A stretch of DNA of 64,000 bases from Rapana venosa (GCA_028751875.1 CM054140.1:24823135-24887134); one strand, 5' to 3'; shown: positions 28,263 through 40,100, counted from the first letter of the stretch. Made by a program: numbers and translations. Notes: generated by a model from the sequence alone, not told the origin.

Positions 28263-30390
28263 TCGAATGCTAAAATGTATGCCTTAGCTGCCCCACCCAT
28301 ATGCTAAACTATACACCTGATACTTCTCCACCCCAATATAAAATACAGCACCTGTAGCTTCCCCTACCAAATAGTTAATATAGCACCTGTATCTTTTCTC
28401 GCCCCAAAATACTTAATTCTTGCACCTGTATCTTTCCTGGCCCCAAAGTACTGAATTCTTGCACCTGTGGTTTTCCCATTCCAATATGCATAACCAAAGC
28501 ACCTGCAACTTCCTACCCTATACAGCTGAATTATAGCTCCGCCACTCCAACAAGCTGAAATATCTGTGGCAGTTGTAGTTTTCCTACTTCAATATTCTGA
28601 CAGAAATCTCCCCACCCTGATGTGATGACATAAAATTCCTTTCTCTCACCCCTGAAGAACCTCTCCTAACCGTATTTAAGATAACTGTCCCAGCCCATCT
28701 CACACCCCATTATGCTGAAATAAAACTAATTTACCCACCCTAATGTGCTGATTTAAAACACTTTGCCCACCCCAATGTGCTGATACTAAGCCTTTTACCT
28801 ACTATAATCCCCAATATGCTAAAATAAAGCATCTCTCCACCATGATGTGCTGATATATCTTCCTCCCCCCCCCCCCCCCCCCCCACCCATATAGCACTTC
28901 ATCTACCCAATATGCTAAAGTACTCCCCCCCCCTCCCTACCAAATATGTTAAAATAAAGTACATCTACATTTATGTTTTCTTAAAGGTTTTTCACCCCCC
29001 CCCATGTACTTTTTTTTTTTTAAGTTGCCTCCCCCCCCCCCCCCCCCCCCTGTGGGGAATTAAAGCCCTCCCCCACTACTTCTATAATGTGCTGAAATAA
29101 AGCACCTGACGCCACTATAATGAACTGATAAAAACATCTCTCCAACTACTAATATAATGAGCTGAAATAAAACATATCCCCAACTACTATAATGTGCTGA
29201 AATAAAGCATCTCTCCAACTACTATAATGTGCTGAAATAAAGCATCTCTCCAACTACTATTATAATGTGCTGAAATAAGCATCTCTCCAACTATTATAAT
29301 GTGCTGAAATAAAGCATCTCTCCAACTACTATTATAATGTGCTGAAATAAGCATCTCTCCAACTACTTCTATAATGTGCTGAAATAAAGCATCTCTCCAA
29401 CTACTATATAATGTGCTGAAATAAAGCATCTCTCCAACTACTATTATAATGTGCTGAAATAAGCATCTCTCCAACTACTATCTATAATGTGCTGAAATAA
29501 AGCATCTCTCCAACTACTATAATGTGCTGAAATGAAGCATCTCTCCAACTACTATTATAATGTGCTGAAATGAAGCACCTGCCACCTTGGATCAGTGGTC
29601 TATGTCTAGAGGTAATGCGCCTGCCTAAAATTGAAAAAAGTCTCTCCGTCAAAGTGTGATGCAGTTTCCAATCCTTTTGGACTGAAACTGACACCATCCA
29701 TTGATCATGAGTTGGGTCTGGTGCTATGGTCTCGGTCAAAGTTGAGTTAAACCGAGGTCCCACACAAAATTATTTAGCGCATGTAAAAGAAAGAACCCAC
29801 TGCAACAAGAGTTGTCCCTGGCTAAATTCTGTAGAAGAAAGCCACTCTGATAGGGAAATGAATACAGTTGCAGACAGGGGGAAAAAAAAGGGTTCGAGGA
29901 GAGCAGCCCAAGTTTCAATTTCATGCAGAGAAATCTTCTGTGACAAAGTGGTATGTTTAACTAAAAAAAAAACAACCCACAACTACAATGAACTGAGCGA
30001 AAAAAGCACCTGACACCACAACTAGGATGAACTGAATTAAAGCACCTGACAGTAACACCAACACTAACAATGTGCTGAAATGAGAGAACTCCCTCAGTTA
30101 AAATGAGCTAAAATAAGTACCTTCATCCATCACCTGTATATTGTGCTGAAATAAAGTACACCCTCCAATATAATGTGCCAAAATAAAGTTCAAACAATGC
30201 ACTTCCCTTACCCCTGCCTGCCCCATCCACCTATGTGCTGGAACAAGCACTTCTCCAGTCTCCTACCTAAATAATCTGGAATAAAAATATATTGATACCT
30301 CTCTCACCCCAATATGTTGAATAAAGCACACACCCTAGCCCAATGTGCTGTACTTCTTCCACTCCAAGGAACTGAAATAAAGCACCTCAT
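28262..30390. repeat. Degenerate continuation of the minisatellite, second homogenised block
   Basis: Units of 35-42 bases with CACCTG, CCCCACCC and AATATGCTGAAATAAA drift gradually from the 38-base unit. At 29,095-29,580 a new homogeneous subunit appears (GTGCTGAAATAAAGCATCTC, then TCCAACTACTATAAT). Runs of 20 C lie at 28,865-28,884 and 29,031-29,050. Confidence 0.85.
29585..29975 (+). mobile_element. SINE-F inserted in the minisatellite
   Basis: tRNA-like A box (GTCTAGAGGTAATGCGCC) at the left, then TTAAACCGAGGTCCCACAC, AAGAACCCACTGCAACAAGA, GTTGTCCCTGGCTAAATTCT and a G/A-rich 3' part. Array sequence resumes at about 29,985. Confidence 0.6.
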
Positions 30391-30659
30391 CCACGCGAAT
30401 AATAATAACGATCATAATAATAATCATCATCAATCTTATCCATAAATAATGAGTATGATGTAGGCCTATGTTATCAGTTTGGAAAACAGTCGTTCATTAG
30501 AACTGTAAAGGATGATTAGGATGCGAAAAATCACACATATTTAAAATAGAAAGTTAATTGCATTAACGTGTTGAAAAAAAAGATATAATTTTTTTTAATG
30601 GTTTAACGACTCATTAAAACATCTATACACGGGTCATCACAATCCATCACCTTAAGTCT

Positions 30660-30783
30660 GCTTCATATATTTGTGACGTCACCGATACTGGGATTGGGCA
30701 ATCACTCTGCTGCCAAATGACAGCAACTCAACGTAAACTTCCGGCGTCAAGAGACAGGTTTGTGCTAAGCCTAGTTCAATAAG
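30660..30783 (+). promoter_or_regulatory. Promoter-like segment C: CRE, CCAAT, ETS, first-exon donor
   Basis: TGACGTCA (30,674-30,681), inverted CCAAT (GATTGG, 30,692-30,697) and ACTTCCGG (about 30,737-30,744) lie within 70 bases, followed by CAATAAG/GTATGT with exon end 30,783. These are the binding sites of CREB/ATF, NF-Y and ETS/GABP. It is the nearest good promoter candidate upstream of the glycosyltransferase at 38 kb. Confidence 0.5.
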
Positions 30784-31254
30784 GTATGTTTCATTGATGT
30801 CGTTTTACATGCTACACGCTTTCGTTAGTTTTGATTTGAACTATATTTTAGAGTGGGCCATAAAGTCTTCGTAAAGCGACAAGCAGAAACTTGATTACAA
30901 TTACGTTAGAGAATATCGAGGCGGAATCGTGATGTTTCTCGTGGGGACATAAAGTGATAAACCTGACTTGTACAGTACTAGTATAGTACTAGTATAGGCC
31001 TACTATCCAAAACTTGCCGGGCCGAACAAAACAAAAATGAACGATTTGTCGGCAAGTGTTTTAGTTTAGGATCAGCAAGAGTAGTCTTTGCAAAACGGCG
31101 AGTGAATATACATAAGTGTGAAAGAGTCGTTTGGGGACTAAATCAGTTATTTCAAACTGGGTGGTAAACTTCAGTGAACTGAATGTGAGTGGTTCACCAG
31201 ACTCCAGTTGATCAGGAGAACGCATTGGAGTCGCATATGAACCATCCAGTTGAG

Positions 31255-31370
31255 GTGATCCCCCCCTCCCCTGAATATTGGTTCCATTCCCTTTTACAGC
31301 AGGTCCTCAGAATGAGACCACAGACCAAGATCTAATGAGCACATGCATGCTGAACATGTTGTACAGGGTT
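31255..31370 (+). mobile_element. SINE-A body fragment
   Basis: GGTCCTCAGAATGAGACCAC, AGACCAAGATC and TGCATGCTGAACATGTTG match the SINE-A body in order. 30,784-31,255 and 31,370-31,990 show no gene. Confidence 0.55.
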
Positions 31371-31989
31371 ATTTAAACAAACAACAGTTTCATTTAAGGG
31401 TAGAACTTTATGGTCAGTGATAACCTGAACATATCCAGCAAGCAGTCAGCATGCTATTCAAAGATCTAAATGAGGCTGAATATTAGTAAGACAGCTCATT
31501 TTTAGTAGAACATTAAAAGTAAATAACATTAAGTCATAATGCATCAGGGCACATAAATCCAGCATAACTTGGTCCAGGGTCCAGTGCTAAAATTGATCCC
31601 TTCCTTTTACAAAGTCCAGTTGTGGTCAGTTTTTGCTCTACTTGGCACCCGCTAGGATGGGATGGAATGGACAGCAAGTGAGAGTAGCTGATACTGGGGG
31701 AAACTTACAACTGTGTGCATTCACATTAACACTAACGGCATATGTGGATGAGAGCATGGGAAGTGTGAATCTGTAAAATAAGAGTTTAGAAGCATTTCAC
31801 AATCCGTTAATGATCTAGGTTGCATCCTCATGTTCACAAATGATTTTGGAAGAAAATGGGTTGTACAACTTTAGCAAGAGGATGTTAGTTTTAAAATGAA
31901 TTGAGCTTGAGAGTTGAGGCTGTCTTCCCCCAGCCCCCCCCCCCACCCCTCCTTTCCCTTTTCCAGAACTGTAGGATTATCATTATCTC

Positions 31990-32225
31990 TAGTGCGAACT
32001 GAATAGCCTAGTGGTTTAAACATTCCGCTGGCAATCTGACGACCCAGGTTTGATTCCCATTCAAGGGGATATTTTCCCCTGGAGTTAACATCAGTGCAGA
32101 CTACACTCTCCCCTAAAGTCCTTCGGATGAGACTATAAACCGAGGCCCCGAGTGAGAATGCATGCAGAACATCTTGCGCACACGTTAAATCCTGTTCCGC
32201 TTTTTGTAAGAGTAGGCTATTGCAG
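31990..32225 (+). mobile_element. SINE-A with tRNA head
   Basis: A box GAATAGCCTAGTGGTTTAA, B box AGGTTTGATTCC, then GGAGTTAACATCAGTGCAGA, GATGAGACTATAAACCGAGG and GAACATCTTGCGCACACGTT. Truncated before the 3' end. Confidence 0.78.
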
Positions 32226-32429
32226 TGTTGATTCTAGGGTGCGCCCTTGCGGGATTCCCGCTTTTTTTTTTTAAATTGCCGCAAACGATGTGGGCAGTGT
32301 GCCCCAATGGACGCAAAAAAATCCTGGACAGCATGTTTTTGAACAAACACTTGAAACAGTGTACCATGGCAACTTCCCTATTGTATATTCTTTAAAATTA
32401 AGCGCTATTTCCACCAAAGTTCTCCATTG

Positions 32430-32580
32430 ATGCTTCTGATTGGCTAAGCGCCCTCACTTTTGACCAACCACGGTGGTCACTATGTTTGTAGGCTACCTCA
32501 GGGGCGGCAAGATTTTCTGATTGGCGCCTTCAAGCCATCTTCATTATAAAGCGGGCTTGTACTGCTCTGTTTTTCTCTCT
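32430..32580 (+). promoter_or_regulatory. Compact TATA plus double-CCAAT promoter candidate
   Basis: TCTGATTGGCTAAGCG (ATTGG at 32,439) and TCTGATTGGCGCC (ATTGG at 32,520) are both in NF-Y-like context, with CATTATAAAGCGG (TATAAA at 32,545-32,550) about 20 bases after the second. Downstream, 32,590-32,740 has an open frame of about 45 codons (CTPEISDVIGTEIVEEIADA and on) with no ATG. What it would transcribe is unknown. Confidence 0.4.
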
Positions 32581-32858
32581 CTCATCTTCCAAGAAGCCTT
32601 GTACTCCGGAAATAAGTGATGTAATTGGGACAGAGATTGTTGAGGAGATAGCAGATGCAGCTGGTAGATCTGGGAGACAAGTAGCCCTGGCTTGCAGTAG
32701 GCTATGGACTGTGTATCAAACATGGAAAGAACAATGCCGTCACTAAAGGAGGATGTGCTAATTACAGAACAGCACTTAAAACAAAACACAAGAACTCTTC
32801 CGATCACCAGGATGAAAATCTTCAGAAAAACTTATATCAGTTAGGCAACTCTCTCTCA

Positions 32859-32867
<9 letters not shown>

Positions 32868-32889
<22 letters not shown>

Positions 32890-32905
32890 TCACTTGCTCG
32901 CTCTC
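32868..32905. repeat. (CT)n(CG)n tract
   Basis: CT run, then CGCGCGCGCG, directly before the LINE fragment that starts near 32,945. Confidence 0.9.
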
Positions 32906-32944
32906 TCCCTCTGTTTGGGTTTGTTTGGCTCAATCAAGGAGTCG

Positions 32945-33420
32945 GAAATTGTAGAGAGTTTATTAATGCTTTCAGGCAAAGATTGATTGACTGCCAATGG
33001 CAGCAATGGAGTGATCATATACAAAACATTGAAAGATTTCAATTGTACAGATAATTTATAAGTTCGCATGATGTCAAACCTTATCTAAAGCTTGATATGG
33101 ATATACATTTGAAAAAGAATTATGTCTAAGTTTAGACTTGATGTGCCAGATATAAATGTTCATAAATTCAGATACAGAGAACATGATATTGACGACCACA
33201 GGCTGCTATGCCCATTATGTAAGCAAGCAGAGGAGGATGAAGTACATTTTGTGTTGTGCTGTCCAGTATTAGAGGATGTTAGGCAGAACTACATCCCTGT
33301 TAAATATAGTAGACAGCCTAATTTATTTAGACTGTTTACTCCTGGCATCAAGTCATCCTGAGGTTGTGCGCAGCCTCACTTATATTTGTGTAAAGCTTTC
33401 AGAATAAGAGAAATAATGTT
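32945..33420 (+). pseudogene. LINE-type 3'-terminal coding fragment, broken
   Basis: Reads EFINAFRQRLIDCQWQQW, stop, FISSHDVKPYLKLDMDIH, a frameshift at about 33,120, then MSKFRLDVPDINVHKFRYRE and CPLCKQAEEDEVHFVLCCP. A further change of frame follows near 33,358. The Cys-rich end is common at the C-terminus of mollusc retroelement proteins. At least one stop and one or two shifts, so it is inactive. A possible 3' end with TGTGAATAAATCA lies near 33,590. Confidence 0.65.
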
Positions 33421-33759
33421 ATCCTAAGTCATATTTTTGTAGCTGACTTTTTGTTATACAGTAACATGTTGTCGGTTTTTTGTTGTTTTTTGTTTTGTTT
33501 TTTGTTTTACTATTGCTTTTACCCCCACCCAAAATACTAAGCAGTTCGTCAACCCTCTTCATGGATGGGCCAATGGCCATTTTGTGAATAAATCATTCGA
33601 GTTAGCTCTCTCCCTCTCTCTCTGTAGGATCTAAAAAAATTTTTTTTAAAGGAAAAGAAAGCAAGAAAAAAATAGGGGGGCGGGGAGAGCAAAGACTTTG
33701 ACATTGGCCTTAACCTATCATCTAAATCTAGATCTATCTCTGAATGTGGAAATACAAAT

Positions 33760-33763
33760 TTAA

Positions 33764-33829
<66 letters not shown>

Positions 33830-33960
33830 TCTCTCTCATTAGATTATCTAGGGAAAAAAATTTTGATATTGGCTTTTACCTCTCTTCTCATCTAGATCTA
33901 TCTCCCAAACTCTGATTGAAATACAAAATTGACTTTGACCTCTCTCTCTCTCTCTCCTCC

Positions 33961-33991
<31 letters not shown>

Positions 33992-34175
33992 ACCCCTCCA
34001 CCCCACTCTCTCTCTCTACCCCCCTCTCCTTTCTCCCCTGTTTCTCCCTTCCACGTCTCCTCTCTCTTCCCCTCCACCCCCTCTTCACCCCCTTCTCTCT
34101 CTCTCTCCCCCTGCCCCCCCACCCCCCTCTCTCTCTGCATCTGACTCTCTCTCTCTCTCTCCCTCTCTCTCTCCT
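33760..34175. repeat. Polypyrimidine (CT)n and C-rich tracts
   Basis: CT runs at 33,765-33,838 and 33,938-34,172 separated by an AT-rich spacer that itself repeats (GATCTATCTC, TTTGACC). Confidence 0.9.
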
Positions 34176-34433
34176 GTGTCAGCAGTGCTTACTACAGATT
34201 AACTACAACACAGATTAATATTCAGTCTTTTCTGCCTAGTATCTGCCTGTTTGATTGTTTCTTTTCCTTGAAAAAAAAATAGCAGCAACTGAGAGTACTG
34301 AAGGTACTGTAAGCAAATGCTGCTTGTCCCCTTTTTTATGGAGGGGGGTGGGGGGGAGGGTAATGCCCCCTTTTTTTCATTTTAGGGGGCCCTTGGGCCC
34401 CATGTTTTGAAATCCTAGATACACTGCCATTGT

Positions 34434-34545
34434 AATAATAATATAATAATGTATGGAATTTATAATAGCGCTGAATCTTGTAAAGCAACAAATCAAACGC
34501 TCAGATGACTTTTAAAAAAAATATCGAGGATAATGGAATAAGCAC
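34434..34545 (-). mobile_element. CR1-like 3' end next to SINE-A 3' end
   Basis: (TAA)n, GGAATTTATAATAGCGCTGA and ATCTTGTAAAGCAACAAATC match the 3' end of the LINE at 15,775-15,850. ATATCGAGGATAATGGAATA of SINE-A (-) follows at once. Confidence 0.65.
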
Positions 34546-34589
34546 TCAAATATAAATTGAGATCATGTGTGTGAAAATCCCATCCTGCC

Positions 34590-34790
34590 TTTGGATAATA
34601 TCATGCTGGTAGAAACGGATGACAAAAATCTAAAAACGCATTAAATTAGTGTTTGTACTCTGGTGCCGTGTTTAGACATCATTCCTGAGGTTGGAATGAG
34701 GCTACAATAATGGTGGGTAAACTGCTGCATTTACACAAAATCCCACCAGTGGTGAACCTCAGAGCTCCAGCTGAGGAGTGAAAAAAACAT
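34590..34790 (+). mobile_element. SINE-B 3' part
   Basis: TAGACATCATTCCTGAGGTT, GGCTACAATAATGGTGGG and GTGAACCTCAGAGCTCCAGC are the + orientation of the B-type 3' end seen at 5,190-5,320. Confidence 0.6.
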
Positions 34791-34907
34791 TTTATTGCAT
34801 TATTTTGTAGTCGGTTTGAATAGTATTAAGAATTATGTAGAAATATAGAGCAGATATCTGTACACGTACATAACATTCAGTTGCATGCATGTGTATTTAT
34901 GAGTGAG

Positions 34908-35115
34908 TCCTTCAGATGAGACTATAAACCGAGGTCCCGTGTGCGAACGTATGCAGAACATCTTGCGCACACATTAAAACCTGTTTTTCGGAAGAGTAGG
35001 CCATTGTGTGCGAGTGGAACAGATGACAAAATTTACAAAACTGCATACACACGGGGACTGGATGCTAAAAAGCCCACAAAAGCTTATTCCATTATTCTCA
35101 ATATAAAAGAATATA
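34908..35115 (+). mobile_element. SINE-A, 5'-truncated
   Basis: From TCCTTCAGATGAGACTATAA to TTATTCTCAATATAAAAGAA, close to the consensus of the other copies. Confidence 0.78.
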
Positions 35116-35884
35116 TATAAAGAATAAAAGAATGATCATGTGTACAAATACATCATGGATAATGCTTTGTAATTTATATTCAGTGACATCTTTTGAAATG
35201 TAACATGTTTTTATTATTTTAATTAAAGAAGCAAAACGCCAGCAATGTCATCTATACATAACAAAGATAGTTTTAGAGAGAGTTTTTTTGTTTTGTTTTA
35301 CAGAATCTTAGCAGTTTCAAATTTACCATTGTAATTAAATGATACATTTTAGTTTGCATTTTACGTTGTTATGATTGCACAAACCAATCCTACAAGCGTA
35401 CTGTTTAATTGAAAATAACTTTCATTACAAAAACCAAAAGTCAATGGAAAAAGAAATAGAGTGTTGGACTGGTGTATTAATAATCTTTGCTCTGGAGCAT
35501 AAAACAAAAGCTTGATACTTAAGTCTAACCTGAAGAAAATGCTCAAACAGTTACCACATGCTTTAGTTTTTCACTTTTGTTTGGGGTTGTATACATGTCT
35601 TGTGCATAATGTAGCTAAAATGGTCCTTTTGCAGAACTTTTCAGCAATAAGTATGACTGACTGTGATAGAGGCATAGAGTTAATTTTTTTTCAAATAATA
35701 ACTTTCAGTTTGACTTTCACAGTTTCAGCATTGGACAGAGTTGACTAAAATGAAAAAGAATCGTGTAGTTGGTATGGTTACAACTTACATGCATACATAT
35801 ACATGCACACTGACACATATGCATGTATACATGCACATGCTCACACACGGATATATTTAAATATGTATATCACTATATGCATGC

Positions 35885-36089
35885 AGGCACGCACACACAC
35901 ACAAGTCCACACATGTATGTGCATACACATGCATGCACACACACACACACAAAAAACTGCATACACATGGGGACTGGACAAAGAAAATTTCCATTATCCT
36001 TGAAATAAAAGAATAAAATAAATAAAACAATAAATAAAATAAAACACACCCACACTACACACACACACACACATACACACACACACACA

Positions 36090-36137
<48 letters not shown>

Positions 36138-36150
36138 CACACACACACAC
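35885..36150. repeat. CA-rich tracts around a SINE-A tail
   Basis: (CA)n before and after; 35,950-36,025 is a SINE-A 3' end (CTGCATACACATGGGGACTG ... TATCCTTGAAATAAAAGAAT). Confidence 0.75.
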
Positions 36151-36377
36151 ACATTTGGGATGGGGATTCTTTGTTTTGTTGTTATTGTTTTCATGGTGTT
36201 GGGTTTTTCCCCTGTTTTTTGTCTCTTTGAGTCAGCTTTATTATTATTGGTCATCATAATAATGTAGTTAGAAATTATTGATCAAGTTGTTTTTGTTCTT
36301 AGATAGATGGCTTGATGAAAAAAAGCAAATGTATTGCTTATTCAATGTACCATCTGGAAATAATGACTTGACTGACC

Positions 36378-36515
36378 ACACACATACAAACACACACACG
36401 CGCGTGCACGCACACACACACGCACTCACTCACACACGCACGCACACACACACACAAACACATGCGCGCACGCACGCACACACACACAAACACACACACG
36501 CACATGCTCACACAA
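36378..36515. repeat. CA/CG/CACT compound tract
   Basis: Alternating CA with GCGC and CACT interruptions; a pure G run follows at 36,574-36,597. Confidence 0.88.
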
Positions 36516-36642
36516 GTTCTCACTGCTACAAGTCTGTCAGTGGCTAACTTTTGGCTATCACTGTATCAGTGAAGGGGGAGGGGGGGGGGGGGGGGGGTAG
36601 GTGACAGAGTAGTTAGGTTTTTATTTTCTATTTTTATTTTAT

Positions 36643-36955
36643 TCTTTTATATCGACGAGAATGGAGTAAGCACTCATGTACTTTTTTACATCCAGTTCCT
36701 GTGTATGCAGTTTTGTCATATGTTCCCACCGGCACACAATGGCCTAGTCTTTCAAAAAGCGGAACAGGATTTAACATCTGCGCAAGATGTTCTGTGTGTG
36801 TTCGCACATGGGGCCTTGGTTTATAGTCTCATCGGAAGGACTTTTGGGGAGAGTGGAGTCTGCACTGATGTTAACACCAGGGGAACAGGATTCAAATCCG
36901 GGTCGTCAGATTGCACGCGCAATGTTCTGACCACTAGGCTATCCTGTCCCATTTC
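36643..36955 (-). mobile_element. SINE-A, near full length
   Basis: On +: ATATCGACGAGAATGGAGTA at the 3' end, then the body, and at the right the tRNA head (GGATTCAAATCCGGGTCG, GACCACTAGGCTATCCTGTC). About 310 bases. Confidence 0.8.
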
Positions 36956-37101
36956 AGTCAGCAAGGCAGAAAACTCTTCTCTCCTCTCAGCTCCCCTTTC
37001 CATTTTCACTCCATCCTTTTGACCCTTTCCCCCTTTTCTGCTCAGAAACAATCCAGCAGCATGATTGATTCATGCCTGGCCCTCCTGTCCTCTTCTCTCA
37101 G

Positions 37102-37328
37102 GTGGGTTTATGAAGCAAGCGGAAAGAGCTTACCATTGTTGGTGTTTAATTGACCTCAGCAATGAATATTTCATCAGTGGTTCTGGTTGTAGACCATACT
37201 ATACTGGTGTCGGTAATCTTTCTTGAGCTGCCAGGAACTTGTTGTTAAAGTTTGAGTCTGCCGATTCAGGAAGATACGAATCAATACGAAGCCGTCTATG
37301 AGACTTCGATGAAGAGGTCAGACAAGAA
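37102..37328 (+). other. Candidate untranslated exon
   Basis: Acceptor CCTCTTCTCTCAG ends at 37,101 and the donor GACAAGAA/GTGAGT follows 37,328. There is no long open frame. It could be a 5' untranslated exon of the glycosyltransferase; evidence is only the splice signals. Confidence 0.22.
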
Positions 37329-37669
37329 GTGAGTTTAAATGACACTCAGGAGTGGTAGCAAATTTGTGAATGGGTGCCCTACATAAGGAGAAGAACAAAT
37401 GGATATATATGCACAGCCACCAATGTTTGGAACATACTGCTATATTTGTTGTAGTCTGTTCCAAACAAATGTATTCTTTTTTTTCTGAAATGTGTATTGC
37501 TTTATCTCATGTGATTTGTCGCTAATGCAATGCTTGTGAATACTTTTCATGAGCTCCATTACTTGGGTTAGAAAATAGTATTATACAGGTCTGTAGACTT
37601 TGAAGGGAGATTTTTCTTTTTGGTCCCCAGGACAGCTAAATATTCTTGGAGTTTCTAGCCCTAACCACA

Positions 37670-37672
37670 CAA

Positions 37673-37710
<38 letters not shown>

Positions 37711-37830
37711 ACACACACTTCTCACACTTCTCACTCACTCACTCATACTGCATACACACAGGGACTGGATGAAAGAAAGCACATGAGTGCTTATTCCATT
37801 ATCCATGAAATAAAAGAATAATAAAATAAA
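37670..37830 (+). repeat. (CA)n plus SINE-A 3' end
   Basis: CA tract, then CTCACT repeats, then GGGACTGGATGAAAGAAAGC and TATCCATGAAATAAAAGAAT. Confidence 0.7.
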
Positions 37831-37953
37831 TAAATCACTCACTCGCACACATTTTTAAAAGTAATTTTGATGGAGACTTTGTAAGAAATGTGCCTGTCAT
37901 AGTTGGTTTTTTTTTTAAATTGTGGTTGCTTTTAAATTTGTTGTCTTTTTCAG

Positions 37954-38170
37954 GGCTCATCAGCTACACATTGGAAGTGACAATGAGCAAGACTCAGAAG
38001 ACCATGTGCAGGTGATGAATGAAGAGTGAAACACACAGAACGATGGAGTGCTGGAGCGGGTAAATCTAAAAGCCATGAAGAGAACAAAGTAAGGTGCTCA
38101 CAGAGACGGGAGCTTGTTTCTCAAAAGGAGTGGTATAGACAGTCCAGTCATATCACAGAAATTTCTGGTG
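37954..38170 (+). other. 5' untranslated part of the glycosyltransferase exon
   Basis: Acceptor TTGTCTTTTTCAG ends at 37,953. The coding frame is open back to about 38,114 but contains no ATG before 38,171, so this part is taken as untranslated. It implies at least one upstream first exon. Confidence 0.55.
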
Positions 38171-40100
38171 ATGGCTACTATACCAGTGTCCAGAATCTTT
38201 GCCAAGATGGTTTTCATGCTGAAGCGAGCGTTTCTGAACAAATGTCGCACCAAAGGGCACTACATGAAGATCTCGTGCTGTGTGCTGCTTTGTGCTCTCA
38301 TCCCCTACAACATCATGTTTTACACTCGGGGCTGTCGCCACACCAAAATCTTCTACAACCCTGACCAACCAGAATCATTTCGACATGGTCATCCACCCCA
38401 GCTTCCAAGCCATCTGTTTGCTCAGCCTGTGTTTGGGAAAGAGGCTGCAGAGAATGCGGTGAAGATGTTGGCGGCTCCTGTGGCTCCCATTGTCCATTTT
38501 GTTTGGTGCAACAATGATTATTTTCAGTACCAGAACTATCTGAGCATCCTCAGCATCTTCAAGCTCTTAAAGCCCACCGCTATTCACTTCCATTATGTGG
38601 ATTTGCCTGAGCTAGACGCTGATGGCTACTACCAGTTCTTCATGGACCTTAGGAAGGACTTGCCTAACTTGGTCTTGGAGCCAGTGAGCGCCAGGAAAGC
38701 ATGTAGTAACAATGTCAACACCAGATTTGACTTTGTCATAAATCTTTTGAACAAACATGGGGGTATATATGTTGGGGATAACATCGTTTTAGTTGAGTCT
38801 CTTTCGCAGTACAGAAAGAAGAGCTTTTCGTATGCTCTCAATGAAAACTGTATAGATGTGATTATGATGGAAAAGGGGTTTTTGGACACCAAAACGTCTT
38901 GGCCCAAATTGAGTGAGTTAGTTCATGACAAAGAGTCCAAGTTCACCTGTGCCACAGAGACATCATACGAGGAGTCGCTTGGCATGCCCTGCGTGTTTGT
39001 AACCAAGCAAGTCTTTCCTACCGATGTGTGGGAACTGAAGTCAGACTTTGGGCAGCTGGCTCGCAAGCTGACCTATGGAAGGACAGAAATCCTCAAACTG
39101 AAGCCAGCAAATTCCACAGTGATACCCAACATTGTTCACTATGTGTGGCTGGGAGACAACGAGTTCAAGTATTTCTCCTACCTCAGCCTGCTCTCTGCCC
39201 TCTACGTCCTTGACGCCGACATAGTCTACATCCATGGGGACGTTGAACCCAGAGGCCAGCATTGGGCCAAAATCAAAGGACACAAGAGAGTGACTTTTGT
39301 CAGTCGCGACGTTCCAGGAGCTATCTTCTCCGAGCCCATTGTGAAGTACCTCTCCCATGCCAGTGACTATTGGAGAGGAGATCTGCTGATCCGCTATGGG
39401 GGCGTTTACATGGACTGGGATGTGATCTGGGTCAACCCCATCCCAAAGGAGCTGCGGCGTTACGAGACTGTCGCCTGTCCTGATTTTCCTGCCACCGGGG
39501 CTTTTCCCGACGTCTTCAACATGGGGGTGCTTCTGGCTGGCCGGGGATCGCAGTACTGCGCTACTTCCTGGAGTCCTACCACCACTACCTGGACAGCGAC
39601 TGGTCGTACAACGCCATCCACATGCCCTACAAGGTGTACGAGAAACACCCAGATCTGCTGCATGTCAACAGACACATGCAGGTGAGCTTGTTGTCAGGAT
39701 GGCAGACAGTGGATATTGAGTAGCAAAACAACTCCTCTGATTCAGCATCATGTCTTTTGCTTACTTGACCCATGCGATAATGTCGCTTTCTTCACTTGCT
39801 GTGTAAATCAACATGTACATTTGTTCACAACTGTCACGTTTCTTTCTTTAATATTTTTTTTCATCCAAACAGTTTGACTTTGAGAAACATCACATTGTCA
39901 TCACCATAGGAAAGAACATGGAAAGTGAATCACAGAATGGCACATAGTGATTGCCATGTTTATGTGAGCTGTACATGAATACTGGCATTCATGCAAAGAG
40001 CTACTTAATTAAAGGAGATACTTGTTAGATAAATATGTACAACTGTTCAGGTAAAAATCATCATAAAAATTATCGCAGATATTGAGATAATGATATATGT

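Noticed and set aside
38114..38170. Earlier start of the glycosyltransferase at 38,114
   Set aside because: That codon is TTG; the first ATG in frame is at 38,171 and is followed by a normal type II anchor.
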